Position numbers and translations under genes: made by a program
In this document: positions 1-8,496 of the stretch, piece after piece
How the letters are laid out: every line of letters starts with the position of its first letter
Numbering within the stretch: position 1 is the first letter of the stretch
Virus record (IMG/VR): IMGVR_UViG_3300032073_000003
Coordinates: 55,467-119,466 of that record
Origin: a virus
DNA: 64,000 nucleotides
Reading direction: 5' to 3' (one strand)
Notes under the pieces: generated by a model
Told to the model about the DNA's origin: nothing
The model's input: the letters and a program-made list of their open reading frames with translations, nothing else
The model's database searches: none

Positions 1-1659
1 ACTATTTTGATCAAGCATAATTACTGTACCTAATTCATCTACTAATATATCTGCAATTTGATTATTTACAATATTGTATCCAATTTGATATGGTTTCATT
101 AAATCAATTAAAGCTGTAGACTTTGTATTTCTATCTGAAAATACTGAACCTTCTATAGGTATTTTACATCCATATAAACTACTTTCACCTTTAAATTGAA
201 ATTTTAAAGGTCCCATATTATTTTTATTTATACCAATATAAATTGGAGCAAATCCTCCTGGATTATTCATACCCCAAAAAGATGGAATATTTGGTCCAAT
301 TTTTACACCACCCCAAGTTTCATTAATCCAAATCCAATCTATATGTTCACCAAATAATAAATTATTTTTATCTTTGTTTTTAAATAATCTATTATCATAT
401 ATTGGTTTATCTGTTATTTTATAATCTTCAGATATAATTTCATTTGTTACTTCTCCTTCTTCAGTAATTTTAGTTAAATGTCCTACTTTTCTTTGAGATT
501 TCCAATATGTAGTTGTAACTCTTAATAAATATGCAGTACCTTCATCTTGATAATCTTCACTTTCACCTAAGATTTGAGTTACTATATCAGAACCATCTAA
601 TATATTACCACTCATAAAAGATGTATATTGTCTATATGCAAGTGATGGCATATTAGTATTCCATTCATGAGATTTTGTAGCATCATAAAAAGAACCATCA
701 TTTTGCTGACCTCCAATGTTATATCCAGCAGATCTTATTGGATATACTGCCTCTAATGCTTCATGTTGTTCTTCTGTAAGTATATGACCATATTTATCTA
801 TTACATCTGATACTGTAAGCATATCAGTTTTACCAGCCCAATTAGAATCAGATATATATCTAATATCCGGAGACTTATGGTAAAATGTAAGTACTGGGTT
901 CCATAATTCAACATCATAATCATCTTCCATCATGTGAAAGTGCCAAAATTCTCTATCTGTAATAAGCATGTCACGGAAAGCTCTTTCTTCCAATTCATCC
1001 ATACGGAATCTTTCTACATCTACTTTATGTTGATGATCGGCCCATTGTTCTATCATTGACCTATAATCTTTTTTAAAGAATTGTTCAATTTCAGGTAATG
1101 ATTTTAAACTTTCAGGTTGTAATTGTTGTTGAGCTTCTTCTGAATTAGGGTCTAATCCTTGTTCAAGCATTGCCGCTAACATTTTAGTTGCAGCATCTGC
1201 CATTAAAGTTTGTTCTACTTGACCTTTTTTTTGCTCAAGCATTTCATTATAAGAATAATCATCAACAGCTCTGTAACTTAATCTAGAAGATCTTTTAGCA
1301 AATTCAGCAGTAAGTACATTAACAACATTAGGAATAATTGGATAAAATTTTAGCTCTAATGCAGATTCATCTTCTTTAGTTAAAAGTTCTACTACATCTC
1401 TATATTCATTATCTTCTTCAATTATATAATCAGATCTATCTATAATACCTTTTGCAAGTTTGTAGTTTTTCATTAACCTTCTTGCATTTCTTCTGATTTG
1501 TTTTAATCCTTGCCATTCTAACCAATCCATGTTCCATGCCGCCCATTCTTCATCTTTACTTTTTTTTGGTAAAAACTGTAAAGGTTGAGTAATACTACCC
1601 ATTCTATTTTGCTTTACTTTAGCACCTTTTTTAAGTTGCATTGCATTAAGTACTTGCAT
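1..1659 (-). CDS. Portal protein (3' end cut by window edge)
   Basis: An open frame of 553 codons runs from an ATG at 1657-1659 to base 1 without a stop, so the C-terminus lies outside the window. It starts 6 bases after the terminase stop, which is the usual TerL-portal order. The N-terminal part is rich in charged helices (EEDNEYRDVV, EQFFKKDYRSMIEQW), followed by beta-rich segments (YWKSQRKVGHLTKI), as in podoviral portals. The portal forms the dodecameric vertex through which DNA is packaged and ejected. The assignment rests on gene order and overall resemblance to crAss-like portals; portals have no short diagnostic motif. A second Met seven codons in is a possible alternative start. Confidence 0.75.
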   Translation of the reverse strand, partial: MQVLNAMQLKKGAKVKQNRMGSITQPLQFLPKKSKDEEWAAWNMDWLEWQGLKQIRRNARRLMKNYKLAKGIIDRSDYIIEEDNEYRDVVELLTKEDESALELKFYPIIPNVVNVLTAEFAKRSSRLSYRAVDDYSYNEMLEQKKGQVEQTLMADAATKMLAAMLEQGLDPNSEEAQQQLQPESLKSLPEIEQFFKKDYRSMIEQWADHQHKVDVERFRMDELEERAFRDMLITDREFWHFHMMEDDYDVELWNPVLTFYHKSPDIRYISDSNWAGKTDMLTVSDVIDKYGHILTEEQHEALEAVYPIRSAGYNIGGQQNDGSFYDATKSHEWNTNMPSLAYRQYTSFMSGNILDGSDIVTQILGESEDYQDEGTAYLLRVTTTYWKSQRKVGHLTKITEEGEVTNEIISEDYKITDKPIYDNRLFKNKDKNNLLFGEHIDWIWINETWGGVKIGPNIPSFWGMNNPGGFAPIYIGINKNNMGPLKFQFKGESSLYGCKIPIEGSVFSDRNTKSTALIDLMKPYQIGYNIVNNQIADILVDELGTVIMLDQNS

Positions 1660-1664
1660 AATTT

Positions 1665-3872
1665 TTATTTAATATTTTTAAATGCAGATCTTTTAGAAGA
1701 CCTTCTTTTTATACTTCCTTTACCACCCATATGTCTAAAAGGACTCTTAGTTAATTTAAACAAATTTTCTGACTTTTGCAAGTTTTTAGCAGCCTCGTCT
1801 CTAACTGTTCTTTTGTTATACCCTCTATTAGAGTGTTGAATTTTCATAAAACCTACTAAAGCTGCAAATGATACTAATCTATCAGTGTTAACTCCTTCTG
1901 CATACTCTCTCATTTCTTTGATTAACATTGGATCAGGTATTCTTTCAATTCCATAAGTAGTTTTTACTACAGTACCATCAGGTTTAGTTTCTTGATCTAA
2001 TTCTTCTTTAGTATATTCTATAGCATAACTAAGAAGGTGTCCTTTAAATAGTATTCCTGTATTTTTCCATCCATACTCCTGGAAAACGTTAGCATTAGAA
2101 CCAAGATCTTTTAAAAACATAATCTGACCTTTTGGAACAAGATATCTTTGTTTTTTTCTATGTATCATGTATTGTATAAATAATGATATATTATTTTCAA
2201 CTAATGCCCATGCATTATACCATTCTATAATTAATTCTAATCGTTTATGTGTTTGATTTATATCATCATACCTACCACACCAAGCTGCAACAATCTTATC
2301 TTGTTCTATATATGTTTCAGTTTCTGTACCATTTACATTAGTTACTTCAACAGGTGCTTTCATTATGTAAATAGAACATAAAGATTCTGAAGTAGTTGTT
2401 TTTCCTTCTGATACAGGGTCAATAGAAGCATAATAAGTTTTAGCAAATACTGGATTTTTTATAGGTCTTTCCCATACTACAAGACACCCTGTTTTATCTT
2501 CTGTTTTTTTCTTAATTGGAAATTCTGTTATAGGACGTTTATTACTTTTTTTTACGGCAGGTTTTCCATCAGCATCAGCAAAAATATCTAAAAACTCATA
2601 ACCATATTCTTTTTCTTCTATTCTTCTTTCTTGTGCAGTAAGTAAATGAGGAGGGAATACAGATACAGTTCTATGTGCAAATGCTTCTTTAATATTTCTT
2701 GGATGTTGAGATATTCTTAATTGATAATCTTCTGGTGCTAATTCTTTTTTCCAATCTTCAAATTGTTTGTTTAATGCTTCAAATGCATCTTTAACTTTAG
2801 AATTACCATGATCATCAATATGAGGAGGCATTGACCATTGTTCTGGAATAAAAAGTCCTGACAAACCTTCAGTACCTTTATCATCTATTAAATCTGTTTC
2901 TATTGCATATATGTCAGATGCTATAGGATTTTGAATCATTTCTTTTAACGGATTACATTGAGACAAATCACCTACTGATCCAGCAGCTATAAACATACCA
3001 GTTGTAGTAAGACCCGATCTCATTGCAGGTCTCATATACTCATATGTTTTATTCATTTTAGGTGCAATACCTGCTTCTTCATGAAAGAAGTATTTTACTG
3101 GACCACCTACACCATTTGTTGGATCTTTCTCAAATGACATACCTTGTATAGTTCCTTTAAGACCAACTTCAGTTTTACGATCACCCTTTCTAACTTCAAT
3201 TTTTTGTTGCCACATCATAACTTTATCTGGTGACATTGGTCTATACCAAGCAGTATGTTCATTTAAAAATGCAGAATATTCTTGTAAAAATTTCCAAGAT
3301 CCTTTTTCATTTATATAATCTTTTAAACTAGCTCCTATTTTTAATGTAACACCTGGTTCAAACCATTGCTGATTTATTAATTTAGCCATATGATAATAGG
3401 ATGATGCTATCTGACGTTTCTTTAATATAGCAACATGTTTATAATTTAATTCTGCTAATAATTCATATAATGCCATATGATATTGGGCATCTCTAATATC
3501 AGCAAAACCAAATTTTTGTATTTCTTTATTAAAAATTGGTAAAAAATTTAACCACATGTAATATTCTCTTGCAAGAAACCAAATGTTATCTTTATCTTTT
3601 ATAATAACACCTTTTCTACATTTAGCTTTTTCATTGTCCCAATATTTTATAAAGTCACTGGATTTAAAGGGAGCTGTACAATATACTCCATCAGTTTCAA
3701 ATTTTTTAGATTGTTCAATAAATATGTTACTTGTAAGTTCGTTGAATAAATATTCTCCAGGTTGTTTAAATATATTTTTGATAAACTCAGCGAAGTCTTC
3801 TCTGGATTCAAAACTGGTAACTGTCCATTTTTCGTTTTCATAAGTTGGTATGTTTTGATAAATTTCACTCAT
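1665..3872 (-). CDS. terL: Terminase large subunit (TerL)
   Basis: This 735-aa protein is the ATP-driven packaging motor and headful nuclease. A Walker B-like segment, KYFFHEEAG, lies at about residues 260-268 with the catalytic Glu at 265/266. The Walker A region (KKRQIASSY, about 150) is divergent. The C-terminal RNase H-like nuclease has a first Asp at about 485 (SIDPVSEG) and a late Asp at about 664 (NTDRLVSFAAL). The ATG overlaps the upstream stop by one base (TAATG), so translation is probably coupled. It sits directly upstream of the portal gene. Length and gene order fit crAss-like TerL. Confidence 0.9.
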   Translation of the reverse strand: MSEIYQNIPTYENEKWTVTSFESREDFAEFIKNIFKQPGEYLFNELTSNIFIEQSKKFETDGVYCTAPFKSSDFIKYWDNEKAKCRKGVIIKDKDNIWFLAREYYMWLNFLPIFNKEIQKFGFADIRDAQYHMALYELLAELNYKHVAILKKRQIASSYYHMAKLINQQWFEPGVTLKIGASLKDYINEKGSWKFLQEYSAFLNEHTAWYRPMSPDKVMMWQQKIEVRKGDRKTEVGLKGTIQGMSFEKDPTNGVGGPVKYFFHEEAGIAPKMNKTYEYMRPAMRSGLTTTGMFIAAGSVGDLSQCNPLKEMIQNPIASDIYAIETDLIDDKGTEGLSGLFIPEQWSMPPHIDDHGNSKVKDAFEALNKQFEDWKKELAPEDYQLRISQHPRNIKEAFAHRTVSVFPPHLLTAQERRIEEKEYGYEFLDIFADADGKPAVKKSNKRPITEFPIKKKTEDKTGCLVVWERPIKNPVFAKTYYASIDPVSEGKTTTSESLCSIYIMKAPVEVTNVNGTETETYIEQDKIVAAWCGRYDDINQTHKRLELIIEWYNAWALVENNISLFIQYMIHRKKQRYLVPKGQIMFLKDLGSNANVFQEYGWKNTGILFKGHLLSYAIEYTKEELDQETKPDGTVVKTTYGIERIPDPMLIKEMREYAEGVNTDRLVSFAALVGFMKIQHSNRGYNKRTVRDEAAKNLQKSENLFKLTKSPFRHMGGKGSIKRRSSKRSAFKNIK

Positions 3873-4390
3873 TATGAGTCATATGCTAATCCTAAACCTC
3901 CACGTACTCTTGATGATTGCTCATCTTGAAGATCTTTATAAGCTCCTTTAAATGACGATCTAATTGCTTCAAAGTCTTTTGCAACTGCACGTATTTGAGA
4001 TATATTACCATCTCTACCATCTGTAATTTGAGTATTTTCCATATACTTTGCTAATCTATCTAGCATAGTTGATATACCTTTATATGCTCTTGATGTTGGT
4101 GTCTCATACATTCTTTGACAAAATTGTAATGCTGTAAATATATCTTCATCTTCAGTAGAGAACTCTACATTAAGTTGATCTAATATTAAACTCTCTTTAT
4201 CCATTTCTGGAGTAAAGAAAAAAGGATTAAGATCAGGATTTGGACAACACATGTAAAATAAATACTGATATATTTTTAAATATTCTTCAGGATAATTATC
4301 CATTATATCTTTTAAAGCTTTTAAAGTAAAGCAATGTTCTGTAGGTATTACAGTTCCGTTTTTCACATCAAATAGTCTAGTTAAAATCAT
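3872..4390 (-). CDS. Conserved hypothetical protein in packaging operon
   Basis: A 172-aa, mostly helical acidic protein that I do not recognise. It is coupled at both ends: its ATG overlaps the stop of the nuclease gene (ATGA), and its stop overlaps the TerL start. A proline-rich stretch with two Cys (YMCCPNPDLNPFF) lies near residue 50, and a long helical segment (LDRLAKYMENTQ) near 110. By position immediately before TerL, a terminase small subunit or packaging accessory role is possible, but no helix-turn-helix is obvious. The function is therefore inferred from context only. Confidence 0.75.
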   Translation of the reverse strand: MILTRLFDVKNGTVIPTEHCFTLKALKDIMDNYPEEYLKIYQYLFYMCCPNPDLNPFFFTPEMDKESLILDQLNVEFSTEDEDIFTALQFCQRMYETPTSRAYKGISTMLDRLAKYMENTQITDGRDGNISQIRAVAKDFEAIRSSFKGAYKDLQDEQSSRVRGGLGLAYDS

Positions 4391-5217
4391 TTCTTTTTTA
4401 TTTTATTTTTATTATCATTTAAAAAATAAAAAATGGATAAAACTTCATCTATTAAATATGGGACAGGTATTATGTCTACAGCTTTAACAATAGGATCTCC
4501 ATTTTCATCTTTTTTACTTATTGGATAACCCCATTTATCTTCACCTTCAACTTCAAAGGAAATATGGTTTAAAAAAATCTTACCAGGTTTTAGTTTAGGA
4601 TTATGCTTTAATATAATATACATATAAATACTCAGTTGTAAGGCATAATGATTAAAATTACAATCATCTAAATTTGAAATTGGAGCTAACATTTTTTCAG
4701 AAACACCTTCCCAATTTACATATGATTTCATTTTAATTTGCTTATTAGTCTTATAGTCAATTATATTAACCTTACCATTAACTACTTCAACTAAATCAGA
4801 TTGACCACAAATTCCTTTTGATCTTAAATAAACCATATGTTCAGGATATACACCTGATTCTAATTTTTGTGAAGGTGCAAACTTTGTCCCTTTTTTTGTT
4901 TCTATAGGTTTAAATACTGGAACAGTTACCCCTTCTCTTTCTATTGACGCAAAAGAACATAAATCAGCTTCTCTTTGGTCATGATAAAATGACCCTAAAT
5001 CAGTAGCACGTTTTGATTCATTATTCCATATTTCTTTTATAAGCTTTGGTTCAATACCAAACCATTTTGATTTTTTATTTTTACTAACTTTTTTTGCAAC
5101 AGCATTTGCATCAAATGGGTTTTTAAAATAAGAAATTAATGTAGTTACACTTACCCAATCTATTTTATCATCATCAATACTTTTATAACTATGGTCATCT
5201 GCATTAAATACTATCAT
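4387..5217 (-). CDS. PD-(D/E)XK superfamily nuclease
   Basis: A 276-aa protein with the core of a RecB/Cas4-like restriction-fold nuclease: an Asp in GQSDLVEVV, then IIDYKTNK (the D-x-K pair), then YALQLSIYMYI, a QxxxY-type helix. A PD-(D/E)XK nuclease in the packaging neighbourhood is known from crAss-like phages. It may process replicative DNA before packaging. It overlaps its neighbours by 4 bases on both sides. The fold is well supported by the motifs; the substrate is not known. Confidence 0.8.
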   Translation of the reverse strand: MIVFNADDHSYKSIDDDKIDWVSVTTLISYFKNPFDANAVAKKVSKNKKSKWFGIEPKLIKEIWNNESKRATDLGSFYHDQREADLCSFASIEREGVTVPVFKPIETKKGTKFAPSQKLESGVYPEHMVYLRSKGICGQSDLVEVVNGKVNIIDYKTNKQIKMKSYVNWEGVSEKMLAPISNLDDCNFNHYALQLSIYMYIILKHNPKLKPGKIFLNHISFEVEGEDKWGYPISKKDENGDPIVKAVDIIPVPYLIDEVLSIFYFLNDNKNKIKKK

Positions 5218-5507
5218 AATTCTTCTAATTTATCTTCTTCTTCAACTGTAACAATAGCCTTCCATTTATATAAAGGACAATCTGATGCAAGTGATCTTGT
5301 TTTAAATCCTAAAGAACATCCGCATTCATTACAACATGGACCTGTACCTTTTACAGCACATTCATCACCCTTACTGGGACAATCATTACATATATTATAT
5401 CTTAGTGTAGCAATTTCTTCTATTGTTTCATCTCTTATGACTGAATTAGTCATCCCCTCTAGAATTGCTTTTCTGTTTTGCCAAATTAATTTTAGAGTAT
5501 TTTTCAT
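5214..5507 (-). CDS. Small cysteine-rich, probably zinc-binding protein
   Basis: A 97-aa protein with nine Cys between about residues 40 and 77. They include CNDC, CAVKG, CCNEC and GCSLGF followed by a further Cys in ASDCPLY, which suggests one or two zinc sites. The first 62 bases lie inside the 3' end of the IHF-like gene in another frame, an unusually long overlap for this genome. Similar Cys-rich small proteins (DUF6171-like) are common beside phage packaging genes. The role is unknown. Confidence 0.7.
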   Translation of the reverse strand: MKNTLKLIWQNRKAILEGMTNSVIRDETIEEIATLRYNICNDCPSKGDECAVKGTGPCCNECGCSLGFKTRSLASDCPLYKWKAIVTVEEEDKLEEL

Positions 5508-5853
5508 TTTTAAATTCTTGTCTACTTTTTAACTCTTTTTCTATTTTTACGTTTACCTTTTTTAATCGTTTTAATTTTTCCTCAATACTCTTTTTATTAT
5601 GATAAGCACCAAATGTAGAAGTATCATGGTTATCTAAAACTTTTTCATAATGGGGAATTGCATTTTTAACTTTTTTCATTTTAAGTACAAAATGACCAAG
5701 ACCTTCAACATTTAGTCTTAAATCTTCTATACTTGACATTCTTTTTTTTAATGTCTTATAATAAAAATGCACTAAATCATCTACAAGTTTTTCTGAACAT
5801 TCAAACTCATCTGTTATTTCTCTATATAAACTACTTGCTTTTTTCGGTATCAT
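5446..5853 (-). CDS. IHF/HU-like DNA-binding protein (tentative)
   Basis: A 135-aa protein taken from the ATG at 5851-5853; a TTG three codons upstream would lengthen it slightly. Residues about 18-60 resemble an HU/IHF core: a helical segment (LVDDLVHFYYKTLKKRM), then LNVEGLGHFVLK, matching the family's 'v.i.GlG.F' turn. The C-terminal half is a Lys/Glu-rich coiled coil. crAss-like phages encode IHF-type proteins near their structural genes, which supports the call. It could bend DNA for packaging or transcription. The match is partial and there is no clear proline-tipped beta arm. Confidence 0.5.
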   Translation of the reverse strand: MIPKKASSLYREITDEFECSEKLVDDLVHFYYKTLKKRMSSIEDLRLNVEGLGHFVLKMKKVKNAIPHYEKVLDNHDTSTFGAYHNKKSIEEKLKRLKKVNVKIEKELKSRQEFKNEKYSKINLAKQKSNSRGDD

Positions 5854-6211
5854 TTGAAACAAGTTTATAGTCTAATAAAATTATACCTTTAGTCTGAATT
5901 TTTAAATTTGGATTAAGTGTAATAATTTTTTTATTAGATTTATCTTTAATAACTAATTTATTTTTCTCAGCTTTGTTTATACTATTTCTTACAGTTTGAG
6001 GTGATTTGAAAATCCAATCCTCTTCTGAAGATGCGTCTAAACAAAAATTACTAAGTTCTATAGGTTCATTAAAACTTAAAAGAGTTAGGCAATTTAAATC
6101 AGATTCACTCATTGTTATACGATTTATATAACAATGAGTTAGAATCTGAAATTTTACAATTTCCCATTTAGGCAACTTTACTTTTTTTTGTACTTGATTT
6201 ACAAGTGCCAT
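5831..6211 (-). CDS. Hypothetical protein, possible winged helix
   Basis: A 126-aa protein not assigned to a family. It has a helical N-terminus (LPKWEIVKFQILTHCYI), a middle segment ending in SPQTVRNSINKAEKNKLV that looks like a recognition helix, and beta strands with Lys (NKKIITLNPNL) as in a wing. That pattern is compatible with a winged helix-turn-helix DNA-binding protein, possibly a packaging or regulatory factor. The ATG overlaps the stop of the upstream gene. This is inference from pattern only. Confidence 0.65.
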   Translation of the reverse strand: MALVNQVQKKVKLPKWEIVKFQILTHCYINRITMSESDLNCLTLLSFNEPIELSNFCLDASSEEDWIFKSPQTVRNSINKAEKNKLVIKDKSNKKIITLNPNLKIQTKGIILLDYKLVSNDTEKSK

Positions 6212-6522
6212 TACTCTTTTCTTAATTTTTTACTTTTACCAGTTGGTGCTTTAGTTTCTGGTTTAGTTTCGGGTTTAGGGTGTGACGGAGTTAATTGTTC
6301 ATCAGACTCTTCTGGTCCTTGTACTGCAGCCATCATATTTGCATATTGTATCTGCATATTAGCTCTTTTAAATCTTGATTCTTCTACTTCAGTGAGTAAT
6401 TTTTCATACTCAGCTTGTGACTTTAAATAAGGAAGAGATTTTTCATAAAATTCTTTCATTTCATCTCTTCTTGACTCTAACTCTTCTGGAGTTAATTGAT
6501 CTTCTAGTTGTTGGTTATCCAT
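6211..6522 (-). CDS. Hypothetical coiled-coil protein, first gene of packaging operon
   Basis: A 103-aa, highly charged helical protein (EELESRRDEMKEFYEKSL, LLTEVEESRFKRANMQ) with a Lys/Pro/Thr-rich tail. It is the first gene after the terminator at 6585-6617 and follows a TATATTTG element, so it probably opens the packaging transcript. A small helical protein ahead of TerL could be a small terminase or scaffold-like factor. No motif decides this. Confidence 0.7.
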   Translation of the reverse strand: MDNQQLEDQLTPEELESRRDEMKEFYEKSLPYLKSQAEYEKLLTEVEESRFKRANMQIQYANMMAAVQGPEESDEQLTPSHPKPETKPETKAPTGKSKKLRKE

Positions 6523-6545
6523 AATATGTTATTTTATATTTAACA

Positions 6546-6553
6546 CAAATATA
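6546..6553 (-). promoter_or_regulatory. Bacteroidota-type -7 promoter element
   Basis: The minus strand reads TATATTTG here, matching the TAnnTTTG -7 consensus of Bacteroidota primary sigma factor. It lies 24 bases before the ATG of the 103-aa gene and just after a terminator, where a promoter is needed. No clear -33 TTG was found. Two other operon heads on this strand carry the identical octamer. Confidence 0.45.
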
Positions 6554-6584
6554 CTAAAATAGTTTAAATATCTAATGTTTAAAC

Positions 6585-6617
6585 AAAAAAAATCTAGATA
6601 TACAATATACCTAGACT
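6585..6617 (-). terminator. Rho-independent terminator after lysis block
   Basis: On the minus strand TCTAGGTATA (6606-6615) pairs with TATATCTAGA (6593-6602), with one G-U pair, across a 3-base loop, followed by eight U. It lies after the 52-aa gene and before the packaging operon promoter. It also splits the minus-strand late genes into two transcripts. Confidence 0.8.
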
Positions 6618-6638
6618 TTATTATGAGTTAATATTTAA

Positions 6639-6797
6639 TTATCTATTTTTTACAGTAAAATTTAAAATAGTTAATGCATAAAAATCTCTTTGATGGTCAA
6701 TTTCAATTGATAAAATATCTAATAAAGATATTTTAATTCTTAAAATAAATGTTTTATAATTTGGTTTATATTTCTTCCAACCATTTCTAAATTTCAT
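6639..6797 (-). CDS. Small basic hypothetical protein (52 aa)
   Basis: The ATG at 6795-6797 opens a 52-codon frame, beginning MKFRNGWKKYKPNYKT, that ends at TAA just before the terminator. The start lies 2 bases after the amidase stop, which supports co-transcription and translational coupling. The N-terminus is Lys/Arg/Tyr rich and the middle is hydrophobic (FILRIKISLLDILSIEI). It may be a lysis accessory protein. There is no family recognition. Confidence 0.55.
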   Translation of the reverse strand: MKFRNGWKKYKPNYKTFILRIKISLLDILSIEIDHQRDFYALTILNFTVKNR

Positions 6798-6799
6798 AA

Positions 6800-7513
6800 T
6801 TAAACACTTTTAGTTTTTTCTATTTCTAGTATCATCTCAAAATGAATTTTTGCTATTCTATCTCTACCATCTTCTGAAAGTAAATATTTATGACAGTTAT
6901 CAGAGTTAGTCATAAAGAAGTTTTCAGATAGTATTGCAGGCATTACTGTTTTTCTTAATACCCAAAAATTAGATTCCTTATCTGCATCACCATCACGAGT
7001 ATCTTTTCTCATTTTTTCATCTGGAAATTCAGCTGCTGCATTCTTTGCTAAAACAGATGCTATTAGGTCTGATTTTGTTTCACCTTCTGATGTATAAACA
7101 GACCAACCATTTGCTGATTCGTCACTAAATCCATTAGCATGAACAGAAACATAAATACAAGGTTTACCACCCTTATCATATTCTTTTCTCCAAATATCAT
7201 TAGCTTTATCAGTACGTTCAGATAAAGGTACGTCTTCTTGTGTATCAACTAAATTAACACACTCAATTCCTGCATCAGTACATAATTTCATTAATCTATC
7301 CACAATACCTCTATTAAATTCACCTTCATATAGGATTTCTCCATCAGGCCATAAAGGTGATCTTTTACCTGCTGTTTGATATACACCATCTATAATACCA
7401 CCATGACCATTATCAAATAACCAAATATAGTTTGATTCAGATGTAGAAGGTTTAGGGGTTACATTAACCTCATACTTAGCTCCACAATTAGGACATTTTA
7501 TATCTTTACTCAT
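6800..7513 (-). CDS. N-acetylmuramoyl-L-alanine amidase (endolysin)
   Basis: A 237-aa zinc amidase (Amidase_3 type) that cleaves the bond between MurNAc and L-Ala in peptidoglycan. The predicted zinc ligands and catalytic Glu are in place: H37 (DNGHGG), E65 (EGEFNR), H125 (SVHANG) and E197 (LSENFF). An extra N-terminal CPNC pair (C7, C10) looks like half a zinc ribbon, which is unusual for an endolysin. There is no signal peptide, so it should need the holin to reach the wall. It follows the spanin- and holin-like genes, which makes a full lysis cassette. Confidence 0.9.
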   Translation of the reverse strand: MSKDIKCPNCGAKYEVNVTPKPSTSESNYIWLFDNGHGGIIDGVYQTAGKRSPLWPDGEILYEGEFNRGIVDRLMKLCTDAGIECVNLVDTQEDVPLSERTDKANDIWRKEYDKGGKPCIYVSVHANGFSDESANGWSVYTSEGETKSDLIASVLAKNAAAEFPDEKMRKDTRDGDADKESNFWVLRKTVMPAILSENFFMTNSDNCHKYLLSEDGRDRIAKIHFEMILEIEKTKSV

Positions 7514-7522
7514 TATTTTTTT

Positions 7523-7969
7523 TTAAAACGGTAAGATTTTTTTTATATAAAATCCTACACCTATACCACACATTAATACTAACCACCACATTCTACCAAC
7601 AAATCTTAAAAAAGGACTAGATTTATTTTCAGCTTTTGTTTGTTTAGTTTCTTCTTTTTCTATTCTAACCTTAGCTTTTTCTTTTATTCTTATAGTATCT
7701 CTAATAAACTTATTTTCTATTCTAATTTCTCTAATAGTTTTTGGAATATACACATCCTTATAAAAAACTATAGTATCTTTAGATGTAAAGAATTTTTCAT
7801 AAACTATAGTATCATGTCTTATTACTGGAATAGAGTCAATTGTAGTTACTTGAATTGTATCTGATTTAACTGTTTCTTTAAGACCTTTTTTTAATGCTTT
7901 AGTGTAATGCCATTTAGCAGAGCAATTAGATAGTAATATTGATATAATTATTAAATATACTAATTTCAT
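7523..7969 (-). CDS. Spanin-like lipoprotein with C-terminal TM helix
   Basis: A 148-aa protein with an N-terminal signal and lipobox ending in LLSNC (Cys16). A long Thr/Ile/Lys-rich extended middle follows (residues 30-115), then a C-terminal hydrophobic helix (WWLVLMCGIGVGFYI, about 128-144) with Lys flanks. An outer-membrane lipid anchor at one end and an inner-membrane helix at the other is the architecture of unimolecular spanins, which fuse the membranes at the last step of lysis. The position between holin-like and amidase genes supports this. The stop of the upstream gene overlaps its ATG (ATGA). Confidence 0.65.
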   Translation of the reverse strand: MKLVYLIIISILLSNCSAKWHYTKALKKGLKETVKSDTIQVTTIDSIPVIRHDTIVYEKFFTSKDTIVFYKDVYIPKTIREIRIENKFIRDTIRIKEKAKVRIEKEETKQTKAENKSSPFLRFVGRMWWLVLMCGIGVGFYIKKILPF

Positions 7970-8145
7970 TTTTTTGGATTAATACCAATCAATGAATCTT
8001 TTGAACGTAAAAAAGTTAACCCCCATCCAAACATAATAACAACTTCTTCCATTGGTTTTTCCATGAAATAAAGTACACAAGCACCAATACATATTAATGC
8101 GCCTAATATAGTAGTTACGAGACCACTTTTAAATAATCTTTCCAT
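7966..8145 (-). CDS. Small two-helix membrane protein, holin candidate
   Basis: The ATG at 8143-8145 opens a 59-codon frame whose TGA overlaps the spanin-like ATG. The protein has a short basic N-terminus, a strong membrane helix (LVTTILGALICIGACVLYF, about 9-27), a short charged hinge (MEKPMEE) and a weaker hydrophobic helix (VVIMFGWGLTFL). Size, topology and place in the lysis block fit a class II holin. It could also be a pinholin or an antiholin partner of the next gene upstream. Confidence 0.65.
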   Translation of the reverse strand: MERLFKSGLVTTILGALICIGACVLYFMEKPMEEVVIMFGWGLTFLRSKDSLIGINPKK

Positions 8146-8146
8146 T

Positions 8147-8476
8147 TTATTTATTTATTAATATATCTAATTTACCGTTTATTGTACTAATGCCAAGTTT
8201 TACTTCTGTTATTTCTGCATTAATAGCATCAAGTTCTGTTTTATTTTTTTCTTCAGTTTTTTCTGTTCGAGTATGAATTGCTGTAAATTTTTTAAACATA
8301 ATACTTTCATTTTTTTCTAGATCTTTTTTCATCTGTCTAATCTTTGCATCCATTTCTTTATCATGTACTATCATCTTCCAATAAAAACCAACAGCAGCTC
8401 CAACTCCGGTAACAATATATATAACATCTTTTAATGCAAATGTTGCATCCATTGCTGTAATCTGTAGTAAATCCAT
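8147..8476 (-). CDS. Membrane-anchored coiled-coil protein (lysis-linked)
   Basis: A 109-aa protein with one N-terminal membrane helix (VIYIVTGVGAAVGFYW, about 18-33) followed by a long charged coiled coil (DKEMDAKIRQMKKDLEKNES onward). The same layout occurs in BhlA/UviB-type holins and in phage haemolysin-like proteins. It lies one base upstream of the small two-helix gene. Which of the two makes the lethal lesion cannot be told from sequence. Confidence 0.65.
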   Translation of the reverse strand: MDLLQITAMDATFALKDVIYIVTGVGAAVGFYWKMIVHDKEMDAKIRQMKKDLEKNESIMFKKFTAIHTRTEKTEEKNKTELDAINAEITEVKLGISTINGKLDILINK

Positions 8477-8496
8477 CCCTTCTGTTTTTTATATTT

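Noticed and set aside
5191-5532. 113-codon plus-strand open frame
   Set aside because: Lies opposite the Cys-rich and nuclease genes, with low-complexity translation; a shadow of the real minus-strand genes.
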